Under the pieces are notes generated by a model that saw only the letters and a list, made by a program, of their open reading frames with translations, was not told where the DNA came from and ran no database searches. From DAITPV01 sp050692555 (GTDB lineage Bacteria > Actinomycetota > UBA4738 > CALAEC01), in NCBI GenBank assembly GCA_050692555.1, contig JBOGVS010000002.1:62001-126000 (forward strand): 64,000 bases of DNA, written 5' to 3'. Shown piece after piece: positions 35,124-43,863 of the stretch. How positions within the stretch are numbered: the first letter of the stretch is position 1; every line of letters begins with the position of its first letter. The translations under genes and the position numbers were made by a program.

Positions 35124-35984
35124 ATGGGAGTGGGGACGCTCGAACGAGGACGGACGGGAGGCCGCGCCCGGCTTCAGCTGGGCGCGGCACTCGGCTGCTA
35201 CGGCCTCCGCGGGACGGCTCTCGTCTACCTCGGCGCCCTGGTCATCCTGCCGGTGGTGGCCATCGTGGCCGAGGGATTCGGCGGCGGCCTGTCGGCCCTG
35301 GGGAGCGCGCTGACCACGACCGGGGCGGTGCAGGCCATCGTCCTCACCCTGGTCATGGCGACCCTGACCGCGATCATCAACGGGGTGTTCGGCACCCTGC
35401 TGGCGTACGTGCTCGTACGTCTGCGCTTCCCCGGACGCGGGGTGCTGTCCACGATCGTGGACCTTCCGTTCGCCATCCCCACCCTGGTCGCCGGGGTCAT
35501 GCTCGTGGCCCTGTACGGTCCCAACTCGCCGGTGGGGGCGTTCCTCCAGGGGATTGGGATCAAGGTCATCTTTGCCCAGCTGGGGATCCTGCTGGCCATG
35601 CTGTTCGTCACGCTGCCGCTGGTGGTCCGGACAGTCCAGCCCGTGCTTCTCGAGCTGGACCCCGCGGAGGAGGAGGCCGCCCGGGTGCTGGGTGCCAGGC
35701 GGTGGACCACGTTCCGCAAGGTGATGCTGCCGGCACTCCGTCCGGCCATAGCCGCCGGGGCCCTCCTGGCCTTCGCCCGCGCGCTCGGCGAGTTCGGAGC
35801 CATCGTGCTCGTCTCCGGGAACATCACCGGGCGGACCCTCACGGCCCCGGTGTTCATCTTCCAGCTCACCACGCAGTTCCGCTACGCGGAAGCCGCCGCC
35901 GTCTCGGCCCTGCTGTTCGGCCTCTCGCTGGTCCTCGTCCTGGTCACCGAGCGGCTGACCGCCCACCGGAGTGATGCCGGGTGA
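35124..35984 (+). CDS. cysT: Sulfate ABC transporter permease CysT
   Basis: A 286-residue inner-membrane permease with six predicted segments. The ABC permease EAA loop is DPAEEEAARVLGARRWTTFRKVMLPALRPAI, and RALGEFGAIVLVSGNI near the end is specific for sulfate and molybdate permeases. It pairs with CysW as the membrane channel. It starts 2 nt after sbp and overlaps cysW as GTGA. Confidence 0.94.
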   Translation: MGVGTLERGRTGGRARLQLGAALGCYGLRGTALVYLGALVILPVVAIVAEGFGGGLSALGSALTTTGAVQAIVLTLVMATLTAIINGVFGTLLAYVLVRLRFPGRGVLSTIVDLPFAIPTLVAGVMLVALYGPNSPVGAFLQGIGIKVIFAQLGILLAMLFVTLPLVVRTVQPVLLELDPAEEEAARVLGARRWTTFRKVMLPALRPAIAAGALLAFARALGEFGAIVLVSGNITGRTLTAPVFIFQLTTQFRYAEAAAVSALLFGLSLVLVLVTERLTAHRSDAG

Positions 35985-36826
35985 GCACCGAGTCGGGACT
36001 GGAAGCGCTGGGCAAGGACCGCGGGCGCCTGGCCCGCGGAGCGATGATCACGGGCGCGCTCCTGTTCGTCGGGATCCTGCTGATCGCCCCACTGATCGCC
36101 ATCGTGTGGTCGGCGCTCGATCAGGGGGCGGGGATCGTGGGCCGGACGTTCGGGCTGGCCGACGTGCAACATGCGTTCCTGCTCACGCTGGTCATCACCT
36201 TGATCACCGTGGTGGTCACGGGCGTGCTCGGCATCGTGGTGGCCCTGGTGTTGGCCAGAGACCGGTTCCCCGGCAAGGGGCTCCTGAGCGCCGTGGTGGA
36301 CCTGCCCCTGGCCGTCTCCCCGGTGATCGTGGGGCTCATGGCGGTGATCCTGTTCGGCCGGGGCGGGTGGTTCGAGGCGTTCTTCGCCGCTCGTGGGATC
36401 CAGATCCTGTTCGCGCTGCCGTCCATGGTCCTGGTGACGATCTTCATCTGCATCCCGTTCGTGATCCGCGAGGTGACGCCGGTGCTCCAGGAGCTGGGCA
36501 TGGAGGAGGAGCAAGCGGCCTGGACCCTGGGAGCCTCCCGGATCACCACGTTCTTCCGGGTGACGCTTCCGAACGTCCGGTGGGGGCTGCTCTACGGGGT
36601 GGCCCTGTCGTCGGCGCGTGCGATGGGGGAGATCGGGGCGGTTCTGATCGTCAGCGGCGCCATCCAGGGCCACACCGAGACGGCCACGCTGTACATCCTC
36701 ACCGCCCTGGAGGAACGGCAGGACGCCCAGGGGTTCGTGGTGGCTCTGACGCTGGCCGCGGCGTCGGTCCTCATCCTCCTGGCCATCGAGTTCTTCAAGC
36801 GGCGGCAGAGAAAGGAGGCGACGTGA
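35981..36826 (+). CDS. cysW: Sulfate ABC transporter permease CysW
   Basis: The second channel subunit, 281 residues with about six membrane segments. The EAA loop is EEQAAWTLGASRITTFFRVTLPNVRWGL, followed by SSARAMGEIGAVLIVSGAI. The GTG at 35981 overlaps the cysT stop, and its stop overlaps the cysA start as GTGA, so the operon is tightly coupled. Confidence 0.94.
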   Translation: MSTESGLEALGKDRGRLARGAMITGALLFVGILLIAPLIAIVWSALDQGAGIVGRTFGLADVQHAFLLTLVITLITVVVTGVLGIVVALVLARDRFPGKGLLSAVVDLPLAVSPVIVGLMAVILFGRGGWFEAFFAARGIQILFALPSMVLVTIFICIPFVIREVTPVLQELGMEEEQAAWTLGASRITTFFRVTLPNVRWGLLYGVALSSARAMGEIGAVLIVSGAIQGHTETATLYILTALEERQDAQGFVVALTLAAASVLILLAIEFFKRRQRKEAT

Positions 36827-37902
36827 GCGCGACGGTGATCGTGGAGAACCTGGTCAAGAGCTTCGGCGACTTCCGTGCCGTGGACGACGTCAGCTTCGAC
36901 GCCCAGGACGGCAAGATCACCGCCCTGCTCGGCCCGAGCGGCTCCGGCAAGAGCACCGTGCTCAGGACCATCGCGGGACTGGAGCGGCCCGACGGCGGCC
37001 GGATCACCCTGGTGGGAGTGGACCAGACCGACGCCACCGTCCAGGAGCGCCGGGTCGGCTTCGTCTTCCAGCACTACGCGCTGTTCCGGCACATGACCGT
37101 GCGGCAGAACATCGGATTCGGCCTCTCGGTGCGGAGGGAGGCCAAGGCGTCCATCCGCAAGCGGGTGGACGAGCTGTTGGAGCTGGTCCAGCTGACGCCC
37201 TTCGCGGGACGGTACCCCCACAACCTGTCCGGCGGGCAGCGTCAGCGGGTGGCGCTGGCCCGGGCCCTGGCCGCCCGGCCCCGGGTCCTGCTTCTCGACG
37301 AGCCCTTCGGAGCACTCGACGCTCGCGTCCGCCAGGACCTCCGTCACTGGCTCGACGAGCTCCACCGGGAGCTGGGGGTCACCAGCATCCTGGTCACCCA
37401 CGATCAGGAGGAGGCTCTGGAGCTGGCCGACCGGGTGGTGCTGATGCATCACGGGCGTGTCCAGCAGGTGGGCAGCCCGGAGGACGTCTACAACAATCCG
37501 GCCACTCCTTTCGTGGCCGGGTTCCTGGGGGCCGCCAACGTGCTGGTGGGGCGGGTGCGTGACGGCCGCCTGCAGGTCGGGAGCGAGGCCCTCGGCGATG
37601 CCGCTCACCTCAACGAGGGCACCCCGGCCCGGGCATACGTCCGGCCCCACGACGTCCGGGTGTCGGCGCCCGGAAATGGCGGCCCGGCCGTCGAGGCTAC
37701 ACTGGAGCGCATCAACAACCTGGGATGGATGTCCAAGCTGTACCTCCGTTTCTCCGACGGCCAGGGACTGATCGCCCACATCCCGAACGAGGAAGTGGGC
37801 CCGCACCAACCGGGCGAACACGTGTGGGTGGACCTGCGCCAGGCCAAGGTCTTCGACGCCGGCGACGCCGAAGCCGAGGCGCCGACGCGGTCGAGCGGAT
37901 AG
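36823..37902 (+). CDS. cysA: Sulfate ABC transporter ATP-binding protein
   Basis: A 359-residue ATPase energising sulfate import. Walker A GPSGSGKST, the signature LSGGQRQRVALARAL, Walker B VLLLDEPFGALD and the switch His in THDQEEALELADRV are all intact. A C-terminal TOBE-like regulatory domain (about residues 240-350) is present, as in CysA. The GTG at 36823 is the coupled start; the frame continues upstream but that part overlaps cysW and lacks ABC character. Confidence 0.94.
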   Translation: MSATVIVENLVKSFGDFRAVDDVSFDAQDGKITALLGPSGSGKSTVLRTIAGLERPDGGRITLVGVDQTDATVQERRVGFVFQHYALFRHMTVRQNIGFGLSVRREAKASIRKRVDELLELVQLTPFAGRYPHNLSGGQRQRVALARALAARPRVLLLDEPFGALDARVRQDLRHWLDELHRELGVTSILVTHDQEEALELADRVVLMHHGRVQQVGSPEDVYNNPATPFVAGFLGAANVLVGRVRDGRLQVGSEALGDAAHLNEGTPARAYVRPHDVRVSAPGNGGPAVEATLERINNLGWMSKLYLRFSDGQGLIAHIPNEEVGPHQPGEHVWVDLRQAKVFDAGDAEAEAPTRSSG

Positions 37903-37939
37903 CCCGGAGCGAGATGCCAGCCCAGGGGAGAAGTCGCCC

Positions 37940-38791
37940 GTGAGACCGGATCGCGCGCCCTACCTCGGTCTGGTCCCGGAGCCCCAGCCGGGCGAGGTCA
38001 AGCTGTCCATGCGTGAGGTCTCGAAGACATTCGTGTCCGCTCGAGGGGACACCGTGCACGCTCTCGAGGACGTGACCTTCGACGTGGCGCCCGGCGAGTT
38101 CGTCTGTCTGCTGGGGCCAACGGGGAGCGGCAAGTCCACCATCCTGAACATCCTTGCCGGGCTCGAACGGGCCGACCGGGGCGTGACCCTGATGGACGGC
38201 CGGCCGGTAACGGGGCCCGGACCCGACCGCGCGGTCCTGTTCCAGGACCCGGCTCTATTTCCGGCGATGAGCGTCTTGGGCAACGTCGAGTTCGCCCTGC
38301 GCATGGTGGGTGTCCCGGAAACGGAGCGGCGGGAGACGGCCATGCAGTGGCTTTCGAGGGTTCGTCTGACCACATTCGCTCGAGCCCAACCCCACGAGCT
38401 GTCGGCGGGCATGCGCCAGAGAGCCGCGCTTGCCAGAGCGCTCGCGTGTCGCCCGGATGTCCTCCTGGCCGACGAGCCGTTCGGCTCTTTGGACGCGCAG
38501 GCCCGAGAGCTCCTCCAGGAGCAGGTGCAGGAACTGTGGGCGGACACGGGGGCGACATTGGTGTTCGTGACCCACAACGTCCGGGAGGCGGCGCTGCTGG
38601 CCGACCGGGTGCTGCTCATGTCCGCATCGCCCGGGACCCTCCTCGAGGAGTACCGGATCCGGTCCCCCCGCCCCAGGCACCTCGAGGACCCGCTGCTGGC
38701 TCGGGTCGTGGTGGATATCCACGACCGGCTGCAGGAGGAGGTGAGCAAGGTTGTCGCGCGGGAGACGGACGCGCAGGAAGGTCTGGGCTAG
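37940..38791 (+). CDS. ABC transporter ATP-binding protein, nitrate/sulfonate/taurine type (SsuB-like)
   Basis: A 283-residue ATPase of the SsuB/TauB/NrtD group. Walker A GPTGSGKST, signature LSAGMRQRAALARALA (Ala at the third position instead of the usual Gly), Walker B VLLADEPFGSLD and THNVREAALLADRV are present. In this group the partner permease follows, as it does here with a 41-nt overlap. GGGGAGAAG precedes the GTG at 37940. The 37-nt gap from cysA suggests it belongs to the same sulfur-uptake transcript. No periplasmic binding protein for it is nearby. Confidence 0.9.
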   Translation: MRPDRAPYLGLVPEPQPGEVKLSMREVSKTFVSARGDTVHALEDVTFDVAPGEFVCLLGPTGSGKSTILNILAGLERADRGVTLMDGRPVTGPGPDRAVLFQDPALFPAMSVLGNVEFALRMVGVPETERRETAMQWLSRVRLTTFARAQPHELSAGMRQRAALARALACRPDVLLADEPFGSLDAQARELLQEQVQELWADTGATLVFVTHNVREAALLADRVLLMSASPGTLLEEYRIRSPRPRHLEDPLLARVVVDIHDRLQEEVSKVVARETDAQEGLG

Positions 38792-39530
38792 CCTCGCCGC
38801 GGTCGCCGGTGTGATCGGGTTGTGGTCGCTGCTCTCGGCGGGGCCGGTCTCGCCCTCTGACCTTCCATCCCCGGCCGCCGTGTGGTCGGCCTTGGTGGAG
38901 CGGTGGAGGGACGGCACCATTCCCATCGGCATCGAGACGAGCCTCATCAGGCTCGTCGTCGGCATGCTGGTGGCCGCAGCCGTCGGCACGTTGTTCGGCG
39001 TGTGGATGGCCTCGAATCGCTGGGTCCAGGACAGCCTCGGTCCGCTGATTGCCGGCCTTCTGGCGGTGCCTCCGATCGCATTGCTTCCGCTGGCCATCCT
39101 GTGGCTCGGGTTCACCGAACGGGCCGTGGTGTTCGTCGTCATCGTGGGAGCGTTGCCGGCGATCGCCATGGCCACGGCGGCCAGCATCCGCCAGGTGCCA
39201 CCGCTCCTGATCCGCGCAGGCCGCACCCTGGGGGCTCAGGGATGGCTCCTGTACCGGCACGTCGTAGTGCCGACGGCGGTGCCCGGTTACGTCCAGGGGT
39301 TGCGCCAAGGGTGGGTATTCGCATGGCGGTCGTTGATGGCCGGCGAGCTGATCGTGGCCGGTGGCCGAGGGCTCGGCCACGCACTGGACCGGGCCGGACG
39401 CGGTTTCGACGCCCCGACGGTGCTCGCGCTCATGGTTGCGATCGCCGCGATCGGCATCCTCATCGACGCGGGCTTCGCCGCGATCGACCGCCGGGTGCGG
39501 GCGAAGCGCGGCCTGCTGGTCGCAGGCTGA
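38751..39530 (+). CDS. ABC transporter permease, sulfonate/taurine/nitrate type (SsuC-like)
   Basis: A 259-residue permease with about six membrane segments. The EAA loop reads LIRAGRTLGAQGWLLYRHVVVPTAVPGYVQGLRQGWVFAWRSLMAGELI, characteristic of the BPD_transp_1 permeases of aliphatic sulfonates. The TTG start at 38751 has GGAGGAGG 9-16 nt upstream and overlaps the ATPase gene by 41 nt; a later start cannot be excluded. It would import an organosulfur compound, but the missing binding protein leaves the ligand open. Confidence 0.88.
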   Translation: MSRGRRTRRKVWASLAAVAGVIGLWSLLSAGPVSPSDLPSPAAVWSALVERWRDGTIPIGIETSLIRLVVGMLVAAAVGTLFGVWMASNRWVQDSLGPLIAGLLAVPPIALLPLAILWLGFTERAVVFVVIVGALPAIAMATAASIRQVPPLLIRAGRTLGAQGWLLYRHVVVPTAVPGYVQGLRQGWVFAWRSLMAGELIVAGGRGLGHALDRAGRGFDAPTVLALMVAIAAIGILIDAGFAAIDRRVRAKRGLLVAG

Positions 39531-39565
39531 GGTCGATCGAACATGCTGTGGAGTAGGGTGCCCGC

Positions 39566-39739
39566 ATGACCGAGGCGGCCGACTCCGGCGACTTCAGCGA
39601 ACTCTCCGAGGAGGAGCGTCGGATCCTCCTCCAGGTCGTCGAGGTGCTGCGCCGGATCCGGTTCGGCACGATCCTGCTGATCGTGCAGGACGGGAAGGTA
39701 GTGCAGATCGAGATGGCCGAGAAGTTCCGACTTCGGTAG
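39566..39739 (+). CDS. YezD-family (DUF2292) small protein
   Basis: A 57-residue protein starting at ATG 39566, 6 nt after a TAGGGT box. Its second half, VLRRIRFGTILLIVQDGKVVQIEMAEKFRLR in pieces IRFGTILLIVQDGKV and VQIEMAEKFR, matches the YezD/DUF2292 pattern (small beta hairpin with QDGKVVQIE). In other bacteria yezD-like genes sit beside sulfur assimilation genes, and here it directly follows sulfate and sulfonate transporters, which supports the assignment. Its molecular role is unknown. It converges on the KimA-like gene with 52 nt between them. Confidence 0.85.
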   Translation: MTEAADSGDFSELSEEERRILLQVVEVLRRIRFGTILLIVQDGKVVQIEMAEKFRLR

Positions 39740-39791
39740 GCCTGGGGCTTCCTCGGTGGTCGTCCCGTCGCGAGATCGAGACCGACGCCGA

Positions 39792-42095
39792 CTACCTCTT
39801 CAGCTGGAACGGCACGCTCGACAGGACCACCCGCGGCTCGAACAGCAGCATCCGCTTGATGAACAGCGCCCGGTTGTTGTGCAGCAGTCGGTGCCACCAC
39901 CGGGTGACCAGGAACTCCGGGACGATCACTGCGGCAATCGTCCCCGGGTCGGCCGTCTCCTTCCGGACCTCCTCCAGCAGGGGGACGGTGAGGTCCCGGA
40001 ACGGTGTCTCCACCACATCGAGCTGCATCCGGATGCCTCGCTCTGCCCACTGCCGGAGGATCTCCGGTGCCTCCTCCGGCTCGGTGGCCAGGAAGACCGC
40101 CCGGGTCTTATGCGCATTGAGGCTGCGGGCGTAGTTGACCGCCCGAACCGTGGCATCGTGAGCTGCGGCCACAAAGACCAGGGCCACCACCCGCTCGGGG
40201 ACCAGTGGACGCCCGACGGCATCCTCCGGCTGGTCCCTGCGGGCCAGCACGGGAACGTCGGTGACGACCACTCCCGGCTCCTTCAGCAGGCGGAGCTTAA
40301 GGCGGAACGTTACCGGACGCGTGATGGCCCGTACCAGGGACCGCGTGGTGAACAGCTCCGGGATGACCACGGTCACGAAGTCCTTCCCGCCCCGAGGGAT
40401 ACGGCGCACGTGGTCGATCACCCCGTCGACCGGATCGGGGCTCCCCACGGACATCAGGCGAGGGGCGCCCGGCGCCATCCTGTTCCACAGACCTTCGGCT
40501 TCGGTCGGGAGACGCTTCCCAACGTAGAGCGCATCGATGGAGGCGGGACGGAACGACCGCACGTATCCCACGGCCTCGGCCGCGGCGGCATCGATGTCCG
40601 TCATCACCAGCACCACGCGGGTCTCGCCGACATCCCCGAACGCGGTCCGGCCCCGTCCGAGCTCCTTCACCACCTCCTCGTAGTGCCGGTGGACCAACGA
40701 GAAGAGACCGACCAGGATGGGCATCGCCGCGATAACGATCCACGCTCCGCCGGCGAACTTCGTGACGGCCACGATCACCAAGACCACGCCCGTGGCGACG
40801 GCACCGATCGAGTTGATGACGGCGGCACGCTTCCAGCCCGACTCCCGAAGACGGAGCCAGCGCCGCACCATACCCGTCTGGGACAGGGTGAATGCGGTGA
40901 ACACCCCCACCACGTACAGCTGGATGAGCCGCGTCAGGTCGGCGTCGAATGCCCACACCAGAAGGCCGGCCAGCGCGGCCAGCACGAAGATCCCGTTGGA
41001 GAACACCAGCCGGTCTCCCCGATTCTTGAATTGACTGGGCATGAAGCGGTCGCGGGCGAGGATCGCCGAGAGGCGAGGGAAGTCCTGGTACGCCGTGTTC
41101 GCCGCCAGGATCAGGATGAGCGCGGTGAAGACCTGGAGCACGTAGAACATCGTGCCGCCTGAGAACACGGTCTCCCCGATCTGAGCAAGGACCGACTTCG
41201 CCCCCTCGAGGTGCTGACTAACCCGCACGTCCAGTGACCGCGCCAGGAACGTGATCCCCAGGAACATGCTGATCGACATGGTCCCCATGACCGCAAGCGT
41301 CGTTGCCGCGTTGCGCGACTGGGGGCGGCGGAACGCCTGAACCCCATCGGCGATGGCCTCCACGCCGGTGAGCGCCGTCGAGCCGGAGGCGAACGCCTTC
41401 AGGACGACGAACAACGATAGGGCCTGCCCGGCTTCGAGAGGCAGAGTCGCGGAGGTCGCCTGACGGCACCCGCCGATGCACTGCACCAGGCCGGTGACCA
41501 AGGTGACGGCCACACAGGCCACGAACCCATACGTGGGGATGGCGAAGAGCGTCCCGGCTTCCTTCACGCCTCGCAGGTTGGCCAGCGAGATGATCGCGAT
41601 AAGGATCAGGGCGATCGGTACGCGCGCGCCTGCCAACCCCGGCACGGCGGAGACGATGGCGATCGTTCCCGCCGTCACGCTGACGGCGACGGTAAGGACG
41701 TAGTCCTGCAGGATCGCCGCCGCAGCGATCAGACCAGGGACTGTCCCCAGGTTCTCCCGGGCCACGATGTAGGAACCGCCACCCGCCGGATAGGCCCGCA
41801 CGGTCTGCCGATAGGAGGTGATGACCACGGCGAGCACCGCGGCGATCACCGCTGCGATCGGCAGCATCAGGCTGAAGGCGGCCGCTCCCGCCGCCGCCAG
41901 CACCAGCATCATCTCCTCGGTGGCGTATGCCACTGAGGAGAGGGGGTCCGACGAGAAGACCGGGAGGGCCAGGGTCTTGGGCAGGAGGTGGTGCTCGTGC
42001 TTCGCGGTGGAGATGGCCCGGCCCAGTACCACGCGCTTCAAAAGGCCCCGCCCCCCCGGTTCCGTCCCCCGGGAGGGACGAACGGTCGTCCCCAT
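39792..42095 (-). CDS. KimA/YdaO-like APC-family potassium permease, copy 1
   Basis: A 767-residue transporter. Residues 1 to about 470 form an APC-type domain of about 12 membrane segments with LPVFSSDPLSSVAYATEEMM, SYRQTVRAYPAGGGSYIVARENLG and LRGVKEAGTLFAIPTYG, strings close to Bacillus subtilis KimA, a high-affinity K+/H+ symporter inhibited by c-di-AMP. About 290 C-terminal residues form a soluble regulatory region with repeated USP-like halves. The ATG at 42095 overlaps the stop of the 65-residue membrane protein gene (TGATG). A second copy is at 45180-47465. Potassium as substrate is inferred from the family and from neighbouring TrkA and KdpDE-like genes. Confidence 0.85.
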   Translation of the reverse strand: MGTTVRPSRGTEPGGRGLLKRVVLGRAISTAKHEHHLLPKTLALPVFSSDPLSSVAYATEEMMLVLAAAGAAAFSLMLPIAAVIAAVLAVVITSYRQTVRAYPAGGGSYIVARENLGTVPGLIAAAAILQDYVLTVAVSVTAGTIAIVSAVPGLAGARVPIALILIAIISLANLRGVKEAGTLFAIPTYGFVACVAVTLVTGLVQCIGGCRQATSATLPLEAGQALSLFVVLKAFASGSTALTGVEAIADGVQAFRRPQSRNAATTLAVMGTMSISMFLGITFLARSLDVRVSQHLEGAKSVLAQIGETVFSGGTMFYVLQVFTALILILAANTAYQDFPRLSAILARDRFMPSQFKNRGDRLVFSNGIFVLAALAGLLVWAFDADLTRLIQLYVVGVFTAFTLSQTGMVRRWLRLRESGWKRAAVINSIGAVATGVVLVIVAVTKFAGGAWIVIAAMPILVGLFSLVHRHYEEVVKELGRGRTAFGDVGETRVVLVMTDIDAAAAEAVGYVRSFRPASIDALYVGKRLPTEAEGLWNRMAPGAPRLMSVGSPDPVDGVIDHVRRIPRGGKDFVTVVIPELFTTRSLVRAITRPVTFRLKLRLLKEPGVVVTDVPVLARRDQPEDAVGRPLVPERVVALVFVAAAHDATVRAVNYARSLNAHKTRAVFLATEPEEAPEILRQWAERGIRMQLDVVETPFRDLTVPLLEEVRKETADPGTIAAVIVPEFLVTRWWHRLLHNNRALFIKRMLLFEPRVVLSSVPFQLKR

Positions 42096-42292
42096 CAGCG
42101 GGTCTCGATCCCGCCGTTCCGGGCGCGCGAAGGATCCTCGGCCGGGCTCCGGGAGCCCGCCATCAGCCGCAGGATGTCCTCGTGGAGCCGGGCCTCCCGG
42201 CTGGCGTGCGCGTACTCGCGCCAGGCGATCCAAGACCGGATCACCGGCCCGACCAGCAGGCCGATCACGAAGCCACTCACCAGCTCAGCCAC
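42095..42292 (-). CDS. Small membrane protein upstream of kimA-like gene
   Basis: A 65-residue protein with one N-terminal membrane helix (GFVIGLLVGPVIRSWIAW) and a charged tail. A very strong GGAGGAGG site lies about 9 nt before the GTG at 42292, and its stop overlaps the permease start as TGATG. These facts argue for a real gene and for coupled synthesis with the transporter. It resembles no family I can name; a small accessory subunit, such as KdpF is for KdpA, is one possibility by analogy only. Confidence 0.7.
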   Translation of the reverse strand: MAELVSGFVIGLLVGPVIRSWIAWREYAHASREARLHEDILRLMAGSRSPAEDPSRARNGGIETR

Positions 42293-42374
42293 CTGCCCTA
42301 CCTCCTCCCTCGCTGTTAACGGGCTCAGTGTCGGAGACCACCCGTAAACGGCCGGTGTGAGTTGGGGGTGAAGC

Positions 42375-42396
42375 CGTAAGAAGGTCGTTAAGAGGG
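42375..42396. promoter_or_regulatory. Candidate OmpR/KdpE-type tandem binding site
   Basis: CGTAAGAAGGT and CGTTAAGAGGG stand head to tail with an 11-bp period, the usual spacing for dimers of OmpR-family regulators. Related words GTTAACGGG (42315) and GTAAACGGC (42344) lie in the same 149-bp divergent gap between the small membrane protein and the sensor kinase. The call is tentative: only 7 of 11 positions agree between the two adjacent copies. Confidence 0.3.
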
Positions 42397-42441
42397 CACG
42401 GAGGCGTTGTCAGTGACGGAGGGGGCGCCCAGACTGATCAC

Positions 42442-43863
42442 GTGCGCGCGCTTCAGCCGTCCCGATGGCCCCCGCCGTTCCGCGTGGCCATGCCGGCCCT
42501 CCTGTTCCCGGGCATCGCCACCGCGCTTGCCGCCCTTCCCTTTACCGTCTCCACGACCACAGCATCGATGGCCTTCGTCTTGGCGGTCACCGGGGCCGCC
42601 GTGGTCGGGGGTTCGGCTGCGGGGTTCGGAGCATCCCTCGTCTCGTTCCTGGCGCTCAACTTCTTCTTCACGCCTCCGCGGTTCACCTTGAGCGCCGGCA
42701 AAGGCGAGGACGTGGTCGCTCTGGTCGTGTTCCTGTTGGTCTCGGCGGTGGTGGGTTCGCTGTTGTCCCGCGCCATCGCCCAGCGCGTGCGGGCCGAGCG
42801 ACGGGAGCGAGAAGCCCGGCTCCTTCAATACCTGGGGACGAGACTGTTGTCGGGAGAACCGCCCGAGGAGATCCTTCAGAGCTTCGGCCAGGCGCTCACC
42901 GAGCTGGTCGGCGTGAAGCGGTACGAGGTCTTCCTGGAACCCGGGAACCGTCTCGCCGTTGAGGCGGGCATCGCCGAACCGGGCCTTCATCTGGAGGAAT
43001 TCCCAATCCTGTCAGGGAGCGATCGGGTCGGGTCGATCCGCATCCATGCCGGAGGCGAGCCGTCGGGGCTGGAGGAAGACCGCCGACGCCTGATCCGGGC
43101 GTTCGCGGCGCAGCTGGCCCTGGCCCTGGAGAGCGCCCGTCTGGCCCAGGTGGCCCGGGACGCCCGGGTGAGCGCGGAGCGCAGTCAGCTCCAGGCCGCC
43201 CTCCTTCAGTCGGTGACCCACGACCTCCGCACCCCTCTGGCCTCCATCACGGCCTCCGTCACCAGCCTCCTCGACGCGAGCATGGAGCTCCGCCGGGAGG
43301 ACCAGGGTGATCTCCTTGAAACGATCCGCCAGGAGGCCGAACGGCTGGACAGATTGGTCGGAAATCTCCTCGACCTGTCCCAGCTGCGGGCCGGCGCCTT
43401 GACGCCGTCCAAGCGACCGGCGGCGATCGACGAGGTGGTGGAGGGAGTTCTAGCTCGCATGGAACCCACGTTGCGCCGGCACCGTCTCAACGTGATCCTC
43501 CGAGAGGGTCTGCCCGAGGTACCTTTCGACGTGGTCCAGATCGATCAGGCCCTGACGAACATCCTGGAGAACGCGGCGAAGTACAGCCCGCCGGGATCCC
43601 AGATCACCGTCTCCGCCGCTCGCTGGGACAACACCGTGCAGGTACGGATCGCCGACCAGGGTCCGGGGATTCCGGGTGACGCGCGTGAACGGGTATTCGA
43701 GCCGTTCTTCCGGGCGCCCGGAGGTGCGGCGGAGGGTACGGGGCTGGGGCTGGCGATCGCCCACGCCGTGGTGACAGCGCACGGGGGCACAATCTGGATC
43801 GAGCAAGCACCCGGCGGTGGCACCGCGGTGACCTTCCGGCTCCCATTGAGCAACCCTGCCTGA
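42442..43863 (+). CDS. KdpD-like sensor histidine kinase (DUF4118-GAF-HisKA-HATPase)
   Basis: A 473-residue membrane kinase. Four membrane segments (about 16-115) form the DUF4118 domain known from KdpD, with FLALNFFFTPPRFTLSAG as a landmark. A GAF-like domain (about 125-240) follows, then the phospho-acceptor His in SVTHDLRTPLASI and an ATPase domain (NILENAAKYSP, DQGPGIPG, GTGLGLAIAHAVV). It lacks the N-terminal KdpD sensor and USP domains. The GTG at 42442 is the likely start, though downstream GTG 42484 or ATG 42490 are possible. It is coupled to the regulator (TGATG) and lies between two KimA-like permeases. Confidence 0.9.
   Translation: MRALQPSRWPPPFRVAMPALLFPGIATALAALPFTVSTTTASMAFVLAVTGAAVVGGSAAGFGASLVSFLALNFFFTPPRFTLSAGKGEDVVALVVFLLVSAVVGSLLSRAIAQRVRAERREREARLLQYLGTRLLSGEPPEEILQSFGQALTELVGVKRYEVFLEPGNRLAVEAGIAEPGLHLEEFPILSGSDRVGSIRIHAGGEPSGLEEDRRRLIRAFAAQLALALESARLAQVARDARVSAERSQLQAALLQSVTHDLRTPLASITASVTSLLDASMELRREDQGDLLETIRQEAERLDRLVGNLLDLSQLRAGALTPSKRPAAIDEVVEGVLARMEPTLRRHRLNVILREGLPEVPFDVVQIDQALTNILENAAKYSPPGSQITVSAARWDNTVQVRIADQGPGIPGDARERVFEPFFRAPGGAAEGTGLGLAIAHAVVTAHGGTIWIEQAPGGGTAVTFRLPLSNPA

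Noticed and set aside
33205..35190. A 661-codon minus-strand open frame opposite dedA and sbp
   Set aside because: It is antisense to two genes with strong motifs and crosses a promoter and terminator; the translation is low-complexity.
42293..42441. c-di-AMP (ydaO-type) riboswitch before the KimA-like genes
   Set aside because: This riboswitch controls kimA in Bacillus, so it was looked for here and at 47466-47526. The gaps are short, the conserved GC-rich pseudo-symmetric core is not recognisable, and kimA2 seems leaderless.
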